From: a bacterium Ga0077546
GTDB lineage: Bacteria > Cyanobacteriota > Vampirovibrionia > Obscuribacterales > Obscuribacteraceae
DNA length: 8,534 bases
Reading direction: 5' to 3'
Assembly: GCA_001464165.1 (NCBI GenBank)
Contig: LNEX01000126.1
Coordinates: forward strand, 1 to 8,534
Shown here: positions 1 to 6,296 of the stretch, one piece after another
Layout: each line of letters starts with the position of its first letter
Numbering within the stretch: the stretch's first letter is position 1
The notes under the pieces: model-generated
What the model saw: only the letters and a program-made list of their open reading frames with translations
Told to the model about the DNA's origin: nothing
Databases searched by the model: none
Program-made: the position numbers and the translations under genes

Positions 1-37
1 AAGAAAAAGTCTCTGGCCTAAGCCAGAAACTTTTCTT
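1..37 (-). terminator. Intrinsic terminator of the HD-domain gene
   Basis: The two arms, around 1-17 and 22-37, are inverted repeats with a core CTGGC/GCCAG pairing around a CTAA loop, extended by A-rich and T-rich flanks. Read on the minus strand, the hairpin ends in TTTTTCTT, the layout of a Rho-independent terminator, 29 bases past the stop of the gene at 66-926. The plus-strand side also ends in TTTTCTT, so it may work in both directions and also serve a gene to the left of the window. Confidence 0.75.
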
Positions 38-65
38 CCCTTGTTGACCTCAGATGCTTATGCTT

Positions 66-926
66 TTAGGGCAGTTGCACGCTGAAGCATTCAAGTGGGC
101 GCCACTTGTTGGTGACGTCGTCGTACATGAAGCGCACCGAATTGACCTCGATGCGGAAGAGGAAACCCAGGCTCTTGGCGGCACGACCACAGGAGTGGAA
201 GCGTTTGCCGTAGAGCGAGAGCAGTTCTGCCGCCGGAGCAACTTTCTCATCGAGAACCAGCTTGAGCACAATCGCCCCAGCGTGTTCTTGGGTGCAGGCG
301 TCGTCCGAGTCGACCAAAAGCTGGGCGTCCTTGATGGCGAAGTTGACCCGGTCGTGTTCGGCGTTGTCCCAGAAGTTGGTACGAGCGAGGCCAACCAGGC
401 GCAGCATGCGCAGGAAGAAAGCCTGGCGGGGGCGCACGCGGTCTTCATCGCCGACGCACTTGTCAGCGATTACGACAATGGCCAATTCCGGGAATTTCTT
501 CAGCGCTTCGATGGAGATGCCCAGGAACTTGTCGGAACGGTGACAGGCGACCACAGCAGCAACCTTGGAGACGACCTTGGTGGGGAAGCCTTTGGCGCTG
601 AGATAGTCTTGTGCTACTTTCTTTCCGGCTTCGGCATGATCGTCGACGCTGATGGCGCGGCCGATGTCGTGCAGGAAGGCGCCAGCCGGAATGACCACCA
701 AGCGAGCTTCGTCGCTGAGGCAATCGGGGAAGCGCTTGTGCAGTTCGTCGGTCAGGTAGCGGGCGGTGTTGAGAACGGAGAAGGCGTGCCCGACATCGTG
801 TTTGGTCTGCGAGCTGGAGAGCTTGTCGCCCTCGTCGTAGAGTCGCAGAATTTCGGGGTCGGTCAACATCTTTTCGACGTGATCGACCATCTCTGGCAAG
901 CCCAGAGGGTTTTTGTTATTGATCAT
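66..926 (-). CDS. HD-domain metal-dependent phosphohydrolase
   Basis: A 286-residue protein of the HD superfamily, whose members hydrolyse phosphate esters with a bound divalent metal; the substrate here is unknown. Visible metal-ligand candidates are H43 and H47 (KHDVGHAFSV), the H86-D87 doublet (FLHDIGRA), H97, H129 and D155 (VVIADK). After the HD fold comes a conserved-looking tail: DRVNFAI near residue 190 and GRAAKSLGFLFRIEVN near 250-265. From memory this matches a widespread group of HD proteins, common in Clostridia, that carry DRVNYAV and CRRAAEFLG at the same places. No signal peptide or membrane segment is seen, so it is probably cytoplasmic. The ATG is preceded by AGGAG four bases upstream. 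The gene stands alone between a terminator and a long gap. The HD assignment is firm; a role as nucleotidase or signalling phosphodiesterase cannot be told apart. Confidence 0.88.
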   Translation of the reverse strand: MINNKNPLGLPEMVDHVEKMLTDPEILRLYDEGDKLSSSQTKHDVGHAFSVLNTARYLTDELHKRFPDCLSDEARLVVIPAGAFLHDIGRAISVDDHAEAGKKVAQDYLSAKGFPTKVVSKVAAVVACHRSDKFLGISIEALKKFPELAIVVIADKCVGDEDRVRPRQAFFLRMLRLVGLARTNFWDNAEHDRVNFAIKDAQLLVDSDDACTQEHAGAIVLKLVLDEKVAPAAELLSLYGKRFHSCGRAAKSLGFLFRIEVNSVRFMYDDVTNKWRPLECFSVQLP

Positions 927-930
927 GATG

Positions 931-935
931 CTCCT
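931..935 (-). promoter_or_regulatory. Ribosome binding site of the HD-domain gene
   Basis: CTCCT on the plus strand reads AGGAG on the minus strand, four bases before the ATG at 924-926. It supports this start. Confidence 0.7.
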
Positions 936-1219
936 AAACGTTAGCGGGCAAGCGTCTTTTCTTTGAGCGCGTTGCCAAGGTTAATAAATGTGAGATCACC
1001 CAGGTCTTGGTTGAAGACTTTTCGAGACACTGAACTAGGGCATGGCGCTGGTTTGGTGGCTGAAAAGGACTCCTGTAAGATTCAAGATGTAAATGGGTAA
1101 TTTGACCCTAACAAGACTGACCCAGCTATAACAAGGCCTAAATTAGTAAAACTAGACGTTTAATATTCTCCAGTTGAGGCCGCAGAATGTGTTTGGCCAT
1201 GGGTTAGCGGGAGTTAGTG

Positions 1220-1257
1220 CAAGGTTTTCTGCTAGCTAAACCGGGTACAAAACCTTG
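1220..1257. repeat. 9-base perfect inverted repeat
   Basis: CAAGGTTTT at 1220-1228 pairs perfectly with AAAACCTTG at 1249-1257 around a 20-base loop containing GCTAGC. On the plus strand it is followed by ATTTTGG, a weak T-run, so it may be a terminator-like or RNA structural element. Confidence 0.45.
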
Positions 1258-1304
1258 ATTTTGGTAAGGCCTAAGCTTGAATATGCCAGTCAATAAGTCG
1301 ACTT

Positions 1305-1341
1305 CGAAAAAACAAGAGCAGCTTCTAGAGCTGCTCTTGTT
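1305..1341 (-). terminator. Intrinsic terminator with a perfect 13-bp stem
   Basis: AACAAGAGCAGCT (1311-1323) pairs without mismatch with AGCTGCTCTTGTT (1329-1341) around the 5-base loop TCTAG. On the minus strand the stem runs into TTTTTT, a textbook Rho-independent terminator. It lies about 165 bases past the stop of the MerR-type gene, so it ends either that transcript, with a long 3' UTR, or a separate small RNA from 1342-1500. The plus-strand side lacks a T-run. Confidence 0.8.
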
Positions 1342-1504
1342 ACATAATTGCTCGCAGGACCGGTGCTGCCCTCGGTAGAAATCATCCCTGATCTCTCTCT
1401 CTGGAGAACCCGCGATTTAGCGTGTTCTTAGATAGTAAGGTCAAGGTGCCCGATTGTCAGTGGGGTAAATACGGTGTCTAGATTAAATCAGCTAATTTCG
1501 TAAG

Positions 1505-3298
1505 CTAGCCCATTTGCTCTTTCAGTAAGCCAATTAGGTGTGCCACTAGTTTCTCTGCTTGACTGCGACCCAACTCATCCCAGTGGGGAACCCCGAATGT
1601 CTTGAGCGAATAAGAGTCTGCTTGTTCGTCAGTCCAGCCAATTAAATCAAGGGCGCGGCCAAGCACGGTTAGGTAATTTTGGTCTGTTACTTCGCCCAAG
1701 CCGAAATTGTCGTCGACGCGTTGTGGTGTTGCTTGTGGTGCTGGTGCCCCTGCTGATACATTTGGGCCAAAGTTGACTTGAGGGCCTGGAGTTAGCTGAA
1801 TTGGCTGGTTCGGCTCTTCAGGGGCCGGTTGGGGCGCTTCTGCTGGGTCTTGATCGTCGTTCAAGAAGTTATCGGCATTGTCCATTAACTCTTCGGCTGT
1901 GTCTTCCTGCGATGGACCTGGGCCCGGTGCTGGTGTGGCTGTCGGCTCGTAGGAGGGAACAGGCGGAGGAGTATTTGGGACCGTCGGCAAATTCTGCAAA
2001 CTTTGCGGGGTGCTGGGGGCAAAACTGCCAGGAGCAAATCCTGTGTTGAGCCCGATTGGTGGTTCTGGAGCCGCTGGTGAGAAGAGAGAGCGCAAGTTGG
2101 CCTGTGCGGCTTCAGTGCTTTCAGTAGATGTTTTAAAAGGATTTGGCGGCAGTGGTGGCACGCTAAAGGTAGACGCTGCGGTAAATTTCGACAAAGCTGA
2201 GTCTGCGCCTTGTAAGTCTTCGCGGCCAGATGTATTCACTTCTGCTTCGCTAATAACCGCTTCGTTCAAAGCTGGATAATCCACAGCCGTGGCTGAGTGC
2301 TGCGCTGCATCTGGTACAGACTGGGTAGTGCTTAGATGCTCTGTCTCAACTGGCGCTGGCGAAAGGGCATCAGTCTGTAAGATTTCAGCGGAACTTAATT
2401 CTTCCTGTCCAAGTATGGCCGACTCAGTGTCAGGCAGAGCCGGGAGGGGTAACGGACTCGGCAACGGTGGAATGGTGCTATGACGAACCGGTGGAATTGA
2501 GGAATTGGCGGCTAAAGTCGATGATGAACTCTGGCTGTCAGGCGGTGGAATTATTGGCACCTTAGTAAAGCCGCTTGCGGTGCTGCTTTCAATTTGAGTG
2601 CTTTCGGAATCTCTTGCCTCTCTCTCTTTAAACATATTGTCTAGAGCCGACATTGAGCGTGAAACGGCTTCACTACCGGTGGAAGGTTCGAAAGAGGTAC
2701 GTGGTTCTTGGCGCTGCAAACCAGGGCCAGGTTGTGGCCGACCGATTAAACCGGCGTTGCCTGAATTGCCATACATGTTGCTACTGGGTGGATCAATGGA
2801 GATTTGCGGCCCAATTGTAATTTCTTGAGGAGGTTGAATTTTAGGAGCTGGCATGTACTCGCTGGCAGTTGGCTGCCACGGTGATGCTTTGTCTGCTGAG
2901 AGTTCGTTTTTTAAGGTGACTGATATCAGCAGCTGTCGCAGTTCGTCGATTTGTTTGGAGATTTCGATGAAGCGACGCTCGGTGAAATTGCGTAGGCCAA
3001 TTATTGATTCTTGTAAAACCTCAGGATTGCCAGGGCTGGGTGTGACACCGATTAATTTGGGAGATACCAAGCCTTCTGCTTCAAGCTGAGGTCTAATTTG
3101 TGAAGTAGGCCAGCCTTGTTCGACCAGTTCCTTGATGCGTTCAAGGACCGACAGATCTTCGTCGCGATATTGGCGTTGTTGACCACGGCCCCGTTTAATT
3201 TCCAGGCCGAACATCAGCTCCCAGCGTCTGAGCTGGTGTACGGATAGACCGAGCTTGGCAGCGACGTTATTAATTGACAGCATGTCTGGTGTGGTCAT
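1505..3298 (-). CDS. MerR-type HTH protein with long disordered linker
   Basis: A 597-residue protein. Residues 8-64 form a MerR-type winged helix: SINNVAAKLGLSVHQLRRWE is the helix-turn-helix and RQYRDEDLSVLERIKEL the wing and following helix. Residues 94-125 look like a short coiled coil, which could give a dimer. Residues 140-525 are rich in Pro, Ser, Thr, Ala and Gln with no fold visible. A compact 69-residue domain ends the protein (529-597), with LTVLGRALDLIGWTDEQADSY as its core split over two helices; it recalls IGWT-EQG modules I remember from cyanobacterial proteins. I chose the ATG at 3298 because GGAGG stands four bases before it; a GTG at 3322 in frame has no such site. DNA binding is well supported. 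The target, effector and role of the C-terminal domain are unknown. No effector-binding Cys pattern of metal-sensing MerR proteins is seen. Confidence 0.82.
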   Translation of the reverse strand: MTTPDMLSINNVAAKLGLSVHQLRRWELMFGLEIKRGRGQQRQYRDEDLSVLERIKELVEQGWPTSQIRPQLEAEGLVSPKLIGVTPSPGNPEVLQESIIGLRNFTERRFIEISKQIDELRQLLISVTLKNELSADKASPWQPTASEYMPAPKIQPPQEITIGPQISIDPPSSNMYGNSGNAGLIGRPQPGPGLQRQEPRTSFEPSTGSEAVSRSMSALDNMFKEREARDSESTQIESSTASGFTKVPIIPPPDSQSSSSTLAANSSIPPVRHSTIPPLPSPLPLPALPDTESAILGQEELSSAEILQTDALSPAPVETEHLSTTQSVPDAAQHSATAVDYPALNEAVISEAEVNTSGREDLQGADSALSKFTAASTFSVPPLPPNPFKTSTESTEAAQANLRSLFSPAAPEPPIGLNTGFAPGSFAPSTPQSLQNLPTVPNTPPPVPSYEPTATPAPGPGPSQEDTAEELMDNADNFLNDDQDPAEAPQPAPEEPNQPIQLTPGPQVNFGPNVSAGAPAPQATPQRVDDNFGLGEVTDQNYLTVLGRALDLIGWTDEQADSYSLKTFGVPHWDELGRSQAEKLVAHLIGLLKEQMG

Positions 3299-3302
3299 TA
3301 TG

Positions 3303-3307
3303 CCTCC
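3303..3307 (-). promoter_or_regulatory. Ribosome binding site deciding the MerR-type start
   Basis: CCTCC on the plus strand gives GGAGG on the minus strand, with the four-base spacer CATA before the ATG at 3296-3298. It favours this ATG over the in-frame GTG at 3320-3322. Confidence 0.75.
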
Positions 3308-3327
3308 GATATCTCTATACACTAGAT

Positions 3328-3360
3328 TAGCACTAACTAGCGCAGCCGTGCTAGGTGCTA
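3328..3360. repeat. TAGCAC/GTGCTA inverted repeats upstream of the MerR-type gene
   Basis: TAGCAC at 3328-3333 is opposed by GTGCTA at 3348-3353 and again at 3355-3360. The cluster lies 30-62 bases upstream of the MerR-type start, so it could be an operator, possibly for autoregulation. Only the repeats are observed; the role is inferred. Confidence 0.3.
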
Positions 3361-3445
3361 CGGCTAAATTCTTAAATGACAGATACAGTAATGCTTTAGC
3401 GGGTTACTAACTATGAGGCGATGATCTGCTTAGTGTCTCTTTCTT

Positions 3446-3475
3446 ATTATATGTCATAGTGTATTGCGAAAACAA
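3446..3475 (-). promoter_or_regulatory. Candidate promoter of the MerR-type gene
   Basis: On the minus strand a perfect -10 hexamer TATAAT (3446-3451) is preceded after 18 bases by TTGTTT (3470-3475), a weak -35. It would start transcription near 3440 and leave a leader of about 140 bases before the ATG at 3298. Its -35 overlaps the T-run of the upstream terminator, so it is only a candidate. Confidence 0.35.
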
Positions 3476-3507
3476 AAAAGAATGAAGTGCAGGTTTCCCT
3501 GCACTCC
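3470..3507 (-). terminator. Intrinsic terminator of the secreted-protein gene
   Basis: GTGCAGG (3487-3493) and CCTGCAC (3498-3504) form a perfect 7-bp stem around TTTC, with one further A-T pair. On the minus strand it is followed within four bases by TTTTTTGTTTT. It lies about 40 bases past the stop of the gene at 3546-3980. Confidence 0.75.
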
Positions 3508-3545
3508 ATCCAGTTTTGCCCATTCCTCAGAATGGAAGTTCGAGG

Positions 3546-3980
3546 CTAGTCGCAGTAGTTGTAGTTGTAGCAACCACGGTCGCCGCGGATGTAGCCGGTG
3601 TACCTGGCCCGACCGTACTGGTCGACATAGACCTCACGTCCAGAGCGGTCGAAGTAGTAATAGGGGCGCTGAACCATCGGCCGGTCGTAACGGTAGTCAC
3701 GGTTGTAGCGGTCATAGCGGTCGTAGCGCGGAACCGGGATGATGATCACCGGCGGGCGGTGACCACGATTGTCCCAGCGCCGATTGTCCCAGCCACGATT
3801 GTTCCAACCGTAACCGTCGGTGATGGTGACGCCGTTGCGACCACCGATGTTGAGCGAGGTGCCCCAGGGGCTGACCTGAAGGTTGACGCCGCCGTGGCCA
3901 TCGTGACGATGCTGGGCGAAAGCAGTGCTGCTGAAAGCGAAACTGGCAACCACCGCGAGAAGAGCAATAAACTTGTTCAT
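3546..3980 (-). CDS. Secreted Arg/Tyr/Asn-rich low-complexity protein
   Basis: I do not recognise a named family. The 144-residue product starts with a clear signal peptide: MNK, a hydrophobic stretch, then AFA at 20-22 before Q23, a likely signal peptidase I site. The mature part is about 120 residues. It has a His/Gly patch (24-31), three copies of the pentapeptide W(N/D)NR(G/R) at 59-73, a proline and isoleucine stretch (76-84), a Tyr/Arg/Asp tract from 85 to 100, and a Tyr-rich end with cysteines 137 and 143 that could form a disulphide. Strongly basic and aromatic character suggests an envelope or surface protein. AGGAG stands six bases before the ATG. It has its own terminator and appears to be a single-gene transcript. 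The codons keep the frame across repeats, which supports real coding. Confidence 0.8.
   Translation of the reverse strand: MNKFIALLAVVASFAFSSTAFAQHRHDGHGGVNLQVSPWGTSLNIGGRNGVTITDGYGWNNRGWDNRRWDNRGHRPPVIIIPVPRYDRYDRYNRDYRYDRPMVQRPYYYFDRSGREVYVDQYGRARYTGYIRGDRGCYNYNYCD
3763..3807 (-). repeat. Three tandem 15-bp units inside the secreted-protein gene
   Basis: Three consecutive 15-base units (3763-3777, 3778-3792, 3793-3807), each close to CCACGATTGTCCCAG on the plus strand, encode the W(N/D)NR(G/R) pentapeptides. The third copy is the most diverged. A neighbouring stretch near 3690-3730 also repeats a CGGTCGTAG-like unit encoding the RYD tract. Confidence 0.7.
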
Positions 3981-4012
3981 AAGTGACTCCTGACGATTTG
4001 GTCTCCTTGCAC

Positions 4013-4032
4013 AATTGCCAACATTGACAATT
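4013..4032. promoter_or_regulatory. Imperfect palindrome upstream of the secreted-protein gene
   Basis: AATTGCCAA and TTGACAATT form arms matching at 8 of 9 positions around a 2-base centre. It lies about 33-52 bases upstream of the secreted-protein start, a usual place for a dimeric regulator site. Function is inferred. Confidence 0.35.
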
Positions 4033-4381
4033 AGTGGTCGGAGAAGTTAGCGCAGACGATTTGTTTTTGGTAACGCACCAACTCCTTTCAGTCTGCATGA
4101 CCGAAGTTGATGTCCAGAACACTTGCAAATTTCAATAGAAACATCAGTTGACCTGAAAGCCGCCCTTTATGCCGCTCCATAAAGATGGAGACAAAAGCAT
4201 TGAATTCTCGATAGAGTGGGGGTTTAGGTCGGAACTTGTATTTTTTTCGAAAGATTGTGGGTGTAAAGGATAATCGCACCCTAACAAAGGGCCTAGCCAA
4301 TACACAACAGTGCTCTGCGTATTTGTCTCACTAATTTTGCTGAACCAAAATGGCAGCCAGTTTGCCGCTTTACAATTAGCC

Positions 4382-4411
4382 TTGCGAACAAAATTGGCCC
4401 GGCGCTATTAC
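4382..4411 (+). promoter_or_regulatory. Candidate promoter of the deoB operon
   Basis: TTGCGA (4382-4387) and TATTAC (4406-4411) are separated by 18 bases, a workable sigma70-like pair about 100 bases before the deoB start. Neither hexamer is close to perfect. Confidence 0.3.
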
Positions 4412-4503
4412 AATAATCAACGATATTCTCAGCGCAGCTGAACGATATCTAGTTAGTGCTTGCTAGCGCAGGTTGGCTTCAGTTTTATCAGTGTATTCAA
4501 ATC

Positions 4504-4508
4504 AGAGG
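4504..4508 (+). promoter_or_regulatory. Ribosome binding site deciding the deoB start
   Basis: AGAGG is followed by a five-base spacer and TTG at 4514-4516. It favours this start over the in-frame TTG at 4460, which would add 18 residues before the family's usual N-terminus. Confidence 0.55.
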
Positions 4509-4513
4509 TAGCT

Positions 4514-5725
4514 TTGAAAGACGAATCTAAAGACGGCCAGGCTAAGAACCGCCGCGCTATTGTTCTGGTTGTAGATGGATGTGGCATTGGTGCCGCACCA
4601 GACCACGCTGATTTTGGTGATAGTGGTGATTGCAATAGTTTAGCCAATTGCGCTCGTGAGCTTGGCGGTTTGGCTTTGCCCAATCTAGCTAAGCTCGGCT
4701 TGGGCAATATTACTCCGTTGGCCGGGGTGGCTCCTGCGGCCAAGCCCACTGGACTGTTTGGTCGTCTGCAAGAAGAAAGTAACGGCAAAGATACTCAGAC
4801 AGGTCACTGGGAAATGATGGGTATTATTAGCCCAACTGCTTTTCCGATGTTCTATGAAGGCTTTCCGCCCGAAGTAATTGATCGTTTTATAGCTGAAACT
4901 GGCTGCAAAGGTATTCTTTGCAATAAAGCGGCCTCCGGCACCGTGATATTAGAAGAGCTGGGCGACGAGCATAGACGCACTGGTTTTCCGATTGTTTACA
5001 CCTCTGGCGATAGTGTATTTCAGGTGGCTACCCACGTAGACACAGTGCCTCTAGCCACTCTCTATCAATGGTGCGAAATTGCCCGCAAAATTCTGGATGG
5101 CCCCTACCGGGTTGGCCGTGTCATTGCCAGACCATTCAACGGCGAGAGTGGCTCCTACAAACGGATGTCGGGTGAGCGTCACGACTATGCTGTACCGCCG
5201 CCAGCCAAGACCTTTTTAGACAATGCCCTAGATTCTGGCTTGGGTGTTTTTGGCATCGGCAAAATTGAAGACATTTTTGTCGGCCATGGTCTCTCTCATG
5301 CCAAGCACACCGGCACTAATGTCGAAGGCCTAGAGCTAACTATGAAAGCAATCAATGGCGACATTGATCTGAACACTGTGCAGATAAGCCCAACCAGACC
5401 AGATCGCATGGGTCTGATTTTCACAAACTTAGTTGACACTGATTCGCTCTATGGCCATCGGCGCGACGTTAAAGGCTATGGTCATGCCCTAGAAGAAATC
5501 GATCAGTGGCTAGGGCGCATTATTGCCGCTATGCAGCCAGAAGATTTGCTGTTGATTTCGTCAGACCACGGTAACGACCCCACGGCTCCAGGTACAGACC
5601 ACACCCGTGAATTTGTACCGCTTGTTGCTTACAGCCCGACGCTGCATTCGGCCGACATTGGCATTCGCCATGGCTTTGCTGACATAGCTGGCACTCAATC
5701 GTTTATTAATGAGGTGAAAAATTGA
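4514..5725 (+). CDS. deoB: Phosphopentomutase
   Basis: DeoB moves phosphate between C1 and C5 of ribose or deoxyribose, feeding the sugar of cleaved nucleosides into central metabolism or, in reverse, supplying ribose-1-phosphate. It belongs to the alkaline phosphatase-like metalloenzymes. Visible signatures are VVDGCGIGA with metal ligand D21; GKDTQTGHWE near 91-100 holding the phosphorylated threonine (probably T94); SGTVILEELGDEH; YTSGDSVFQVATH; RVIARPF; the D-D-S-GHRRD stretch; and the metal-binding SSDHGNDPT followed by GTDHTRE near the end. With the TTG at 4514 the product has 403 residues, normal for the family. It is the first gene of an operon and overlaps the next start by four bases. 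The family assignment is very secure; the exact start is less so. Confidence 0.95.
   Translation: MKDESKDGQAKNRRAIVLVVDGCGIGAAPDHADFGDSGDCNSLANCARELGGLALPNLAKLGLGNITPLAGVAPAAKPTGLFGRLQEESNGKDTQTGHWEMMGIISPTAFPMFYEGFPPEVIDRFIAETGCKGILCNKAASGTVILEELGDEHRRTGFPIVYTSGDSVFQVATHVDTVPLATLYQWCEIARKILDGPYRVGRVIARPFNGESGSYKRMSGERHDYAVPPPAKTFLDNALDSGLGVFGIGKIEDIFVGHGLSHAKHTGTNVEGLELTMKAINGDIDLNTVQISPTRPDRMGLIFTNLVDTDSLYGHRRDVKGYGHALEEIDQWLGRIIAAMQPEDLLLISSDHGNDPTAPGTDHTREFVPLVAYSPTLHSADIGIRHGFADIAGTQSFINEVKN
5711..5716 (+). promoter_or_regulatory. Ribosome binding site inside the deoB end
   Basis: GAGGTG within the last deoB codons stands five bases before the TTG start at 5722. The start codon and the deoB stop share TTGA (5722-5725), which suggests translational coupling. 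Confidence 0.6.
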
Positions 5726-6282
5726 AGCTGCGGAATGCAAAACGCATTGATTTTACGGGGACTTGTCCTGAGTTTGATTTTTTTGAAAGGTTCTCAGAGG
5801 CAACTATCGACCTGATTCGCAACAAAGAAAAGGCGGAGGTCGTAATAGTCATTGACAGGGCATATGGTTTTTCTCCTAGTCATCTCAAAGACAATGTAGC
5901 CGAGCCTCATATTATTTCTGACCACTTAAATCTTACTGGAGACAACCCACTGGTCGGGCCGAATAACCCGATTGGTGAGCGTTTCCCTGTAGTCAATCGG
6001 ATCTACCTTTCGGCTGCCGATACTATTGATCAGGAAGAGACTTGGACTATGGGCAATCCATTGAGTAAATTGCGTAGTGGTATCGTTGCTGGTGTTAAAT
6101 CTGGTCTGGTTCCCAGTCAAGCTGACCTTGATTTGATCTACAGCATGGGTGCCCATTTTTATAACTGGAATACTGTGCCGACTATGATCGTAGCGGCTCA
6201 CGCTGGCTTGAAAGTGCTAGCCTTGGCCGTGCCTGAAGGGGGGGTACTTCCCGATCAAGTACTAATGGCGATCAACCGATAA
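5722..6282 (+). CDS. Truncated PNP-like protein, probably non-catalytic
   Basis: A 186-residue protein that aligns by eye with the middle of trimeric purine nucleoside phosphorylase, about residues 105-245 in human numbering. VVIVIDRAYGFSP (40-52) takes the place of the LVVTNAAGGLNP strand; SDHLNLTGDNPLVGPN (66-81) and GERFP (85-89) match the family loop very closely; GA...NTVPTMIVAAHAGLKVLALAV (143-170, split here) matches the STVPEVIVARHxGLxV segment. Missing are the N-terminal phosphate site (GSG serine, GRFH arginine and histidine) and the C-terminal helix. The purine-binding glutamate of the family's F/Y-E-T motif falls on L129 or a neighbour, and the asparagine of ITN on P171. It is therefore unlikely to be an enzyme alone. 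The start is TTG overlapping the deoB stop. It sits between deoB and the full-length PNP, so a partner or regulatory subunit role is the natural inference; a decaying duplicate is the alternative, though the frame is intact. Confidence 0.72.
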   Translation: MKLRNAKRIDFTGTCPEFDFFERFSEATIDLIRNKEKAEVVIVIDRAYGFSPSHLKDNVAEPHIISDHLNLTGDNPLVGPNNPIGERFPVVNRIYLSAADTIDQEETWTMGNPLSKLRSGIVAGVKSGLVPSQADLDLIYSMGAHFYNWNTVPTMIVAAHAGLKVLALAVPEGGVLPDQVLMAINR

Positions 6283-6285
6283 ACT

Positions 6286-6292
6286 AAAGGAG
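6286..6292 (+). promoter_or_regulatory. Ribosome binding site of the full-length PNP gene
   Basis: AAAGGAG lies four bases before the ATG at 6297, within the 14-base gap after the preceding stop. It is the strongest ribosome site in the operon. Confidence 0.75.
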
Positions 6293-6296
6293 AATC

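Larger units (their letters stand above)
927..1504. other. 578-base intergenic region with inverted repeats
   Basis: No credible protein-coding frame is seen here. It holds the upstream region of the HD gene and the 3' side of the MerR-type gene. Structured elements are a 9-base inverted repeat at 1220-1228/1249-1257 and a perfect 13-base hairpin at 1311-1341. AAGGCCTAA occurs twice, at 1133-1141 and 1266-1274. TTGACC (1102-1107) and TATAAC (1127-1132) lie 19 bases apart on the plus strand, a rather wide promoter-like pair with no gene after it. A small RNA on either strand is possible but I recognise no known RNA family. Confidence 0.5.
3981..4513. other. Divergent intergenic region before the deoB operon
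   Basis: About 530 bases between two divergent transcripts. No convincing gene is seen; a 70-codon minus-strand frame at 4088-4300 has no supporting signals. The region must hold the promoters of the leftward secreted-protein gene and of the rightward deoB operon. It contains a palindrome at 4013-4032, a motif at 4263-4287 also found at 1089-1114, and a promoter-like pair at 4382-4411. Confidence 0.5.

Noticed and set aside
54..944. A 296-codon plus-strand frame opposite the HD-domain gene
   Set aside because: It covers the HD gene antisense and resembles no family, while the minus-strand product shows clear HD motifs and a ribosome site.
1102..1132. TTGACC and TATAAC as a plus-strand promoter
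   Set aside because: The 19-base spacer is wide and no gene follows for over 3 kb on that strand; kept only as a remark in the intergenic entry.
1311..1504. Resemblance to SRP RNA or 6S RNA on the minus strand
   Set aside because: The conserved SRP GGAAG core and the closing end-to-end stem of 6S RNA were looked for and not found.
3516..3986. A 156-codon plus-strand frame antisense to the secreted-protein gene
   Set aside because: It mirrors the repetitive minus-strand gene, giving Val/Thr/Ala runs. The minus strand has a signal peptide, ribosome site and terminator; the plus strand has none.
4088..4300. A 70-codon minus-strand frame
   Set aside because: No ribosome site, no recognisable motif, and it crosses the shared motif at 4263-4287; more likely chance.
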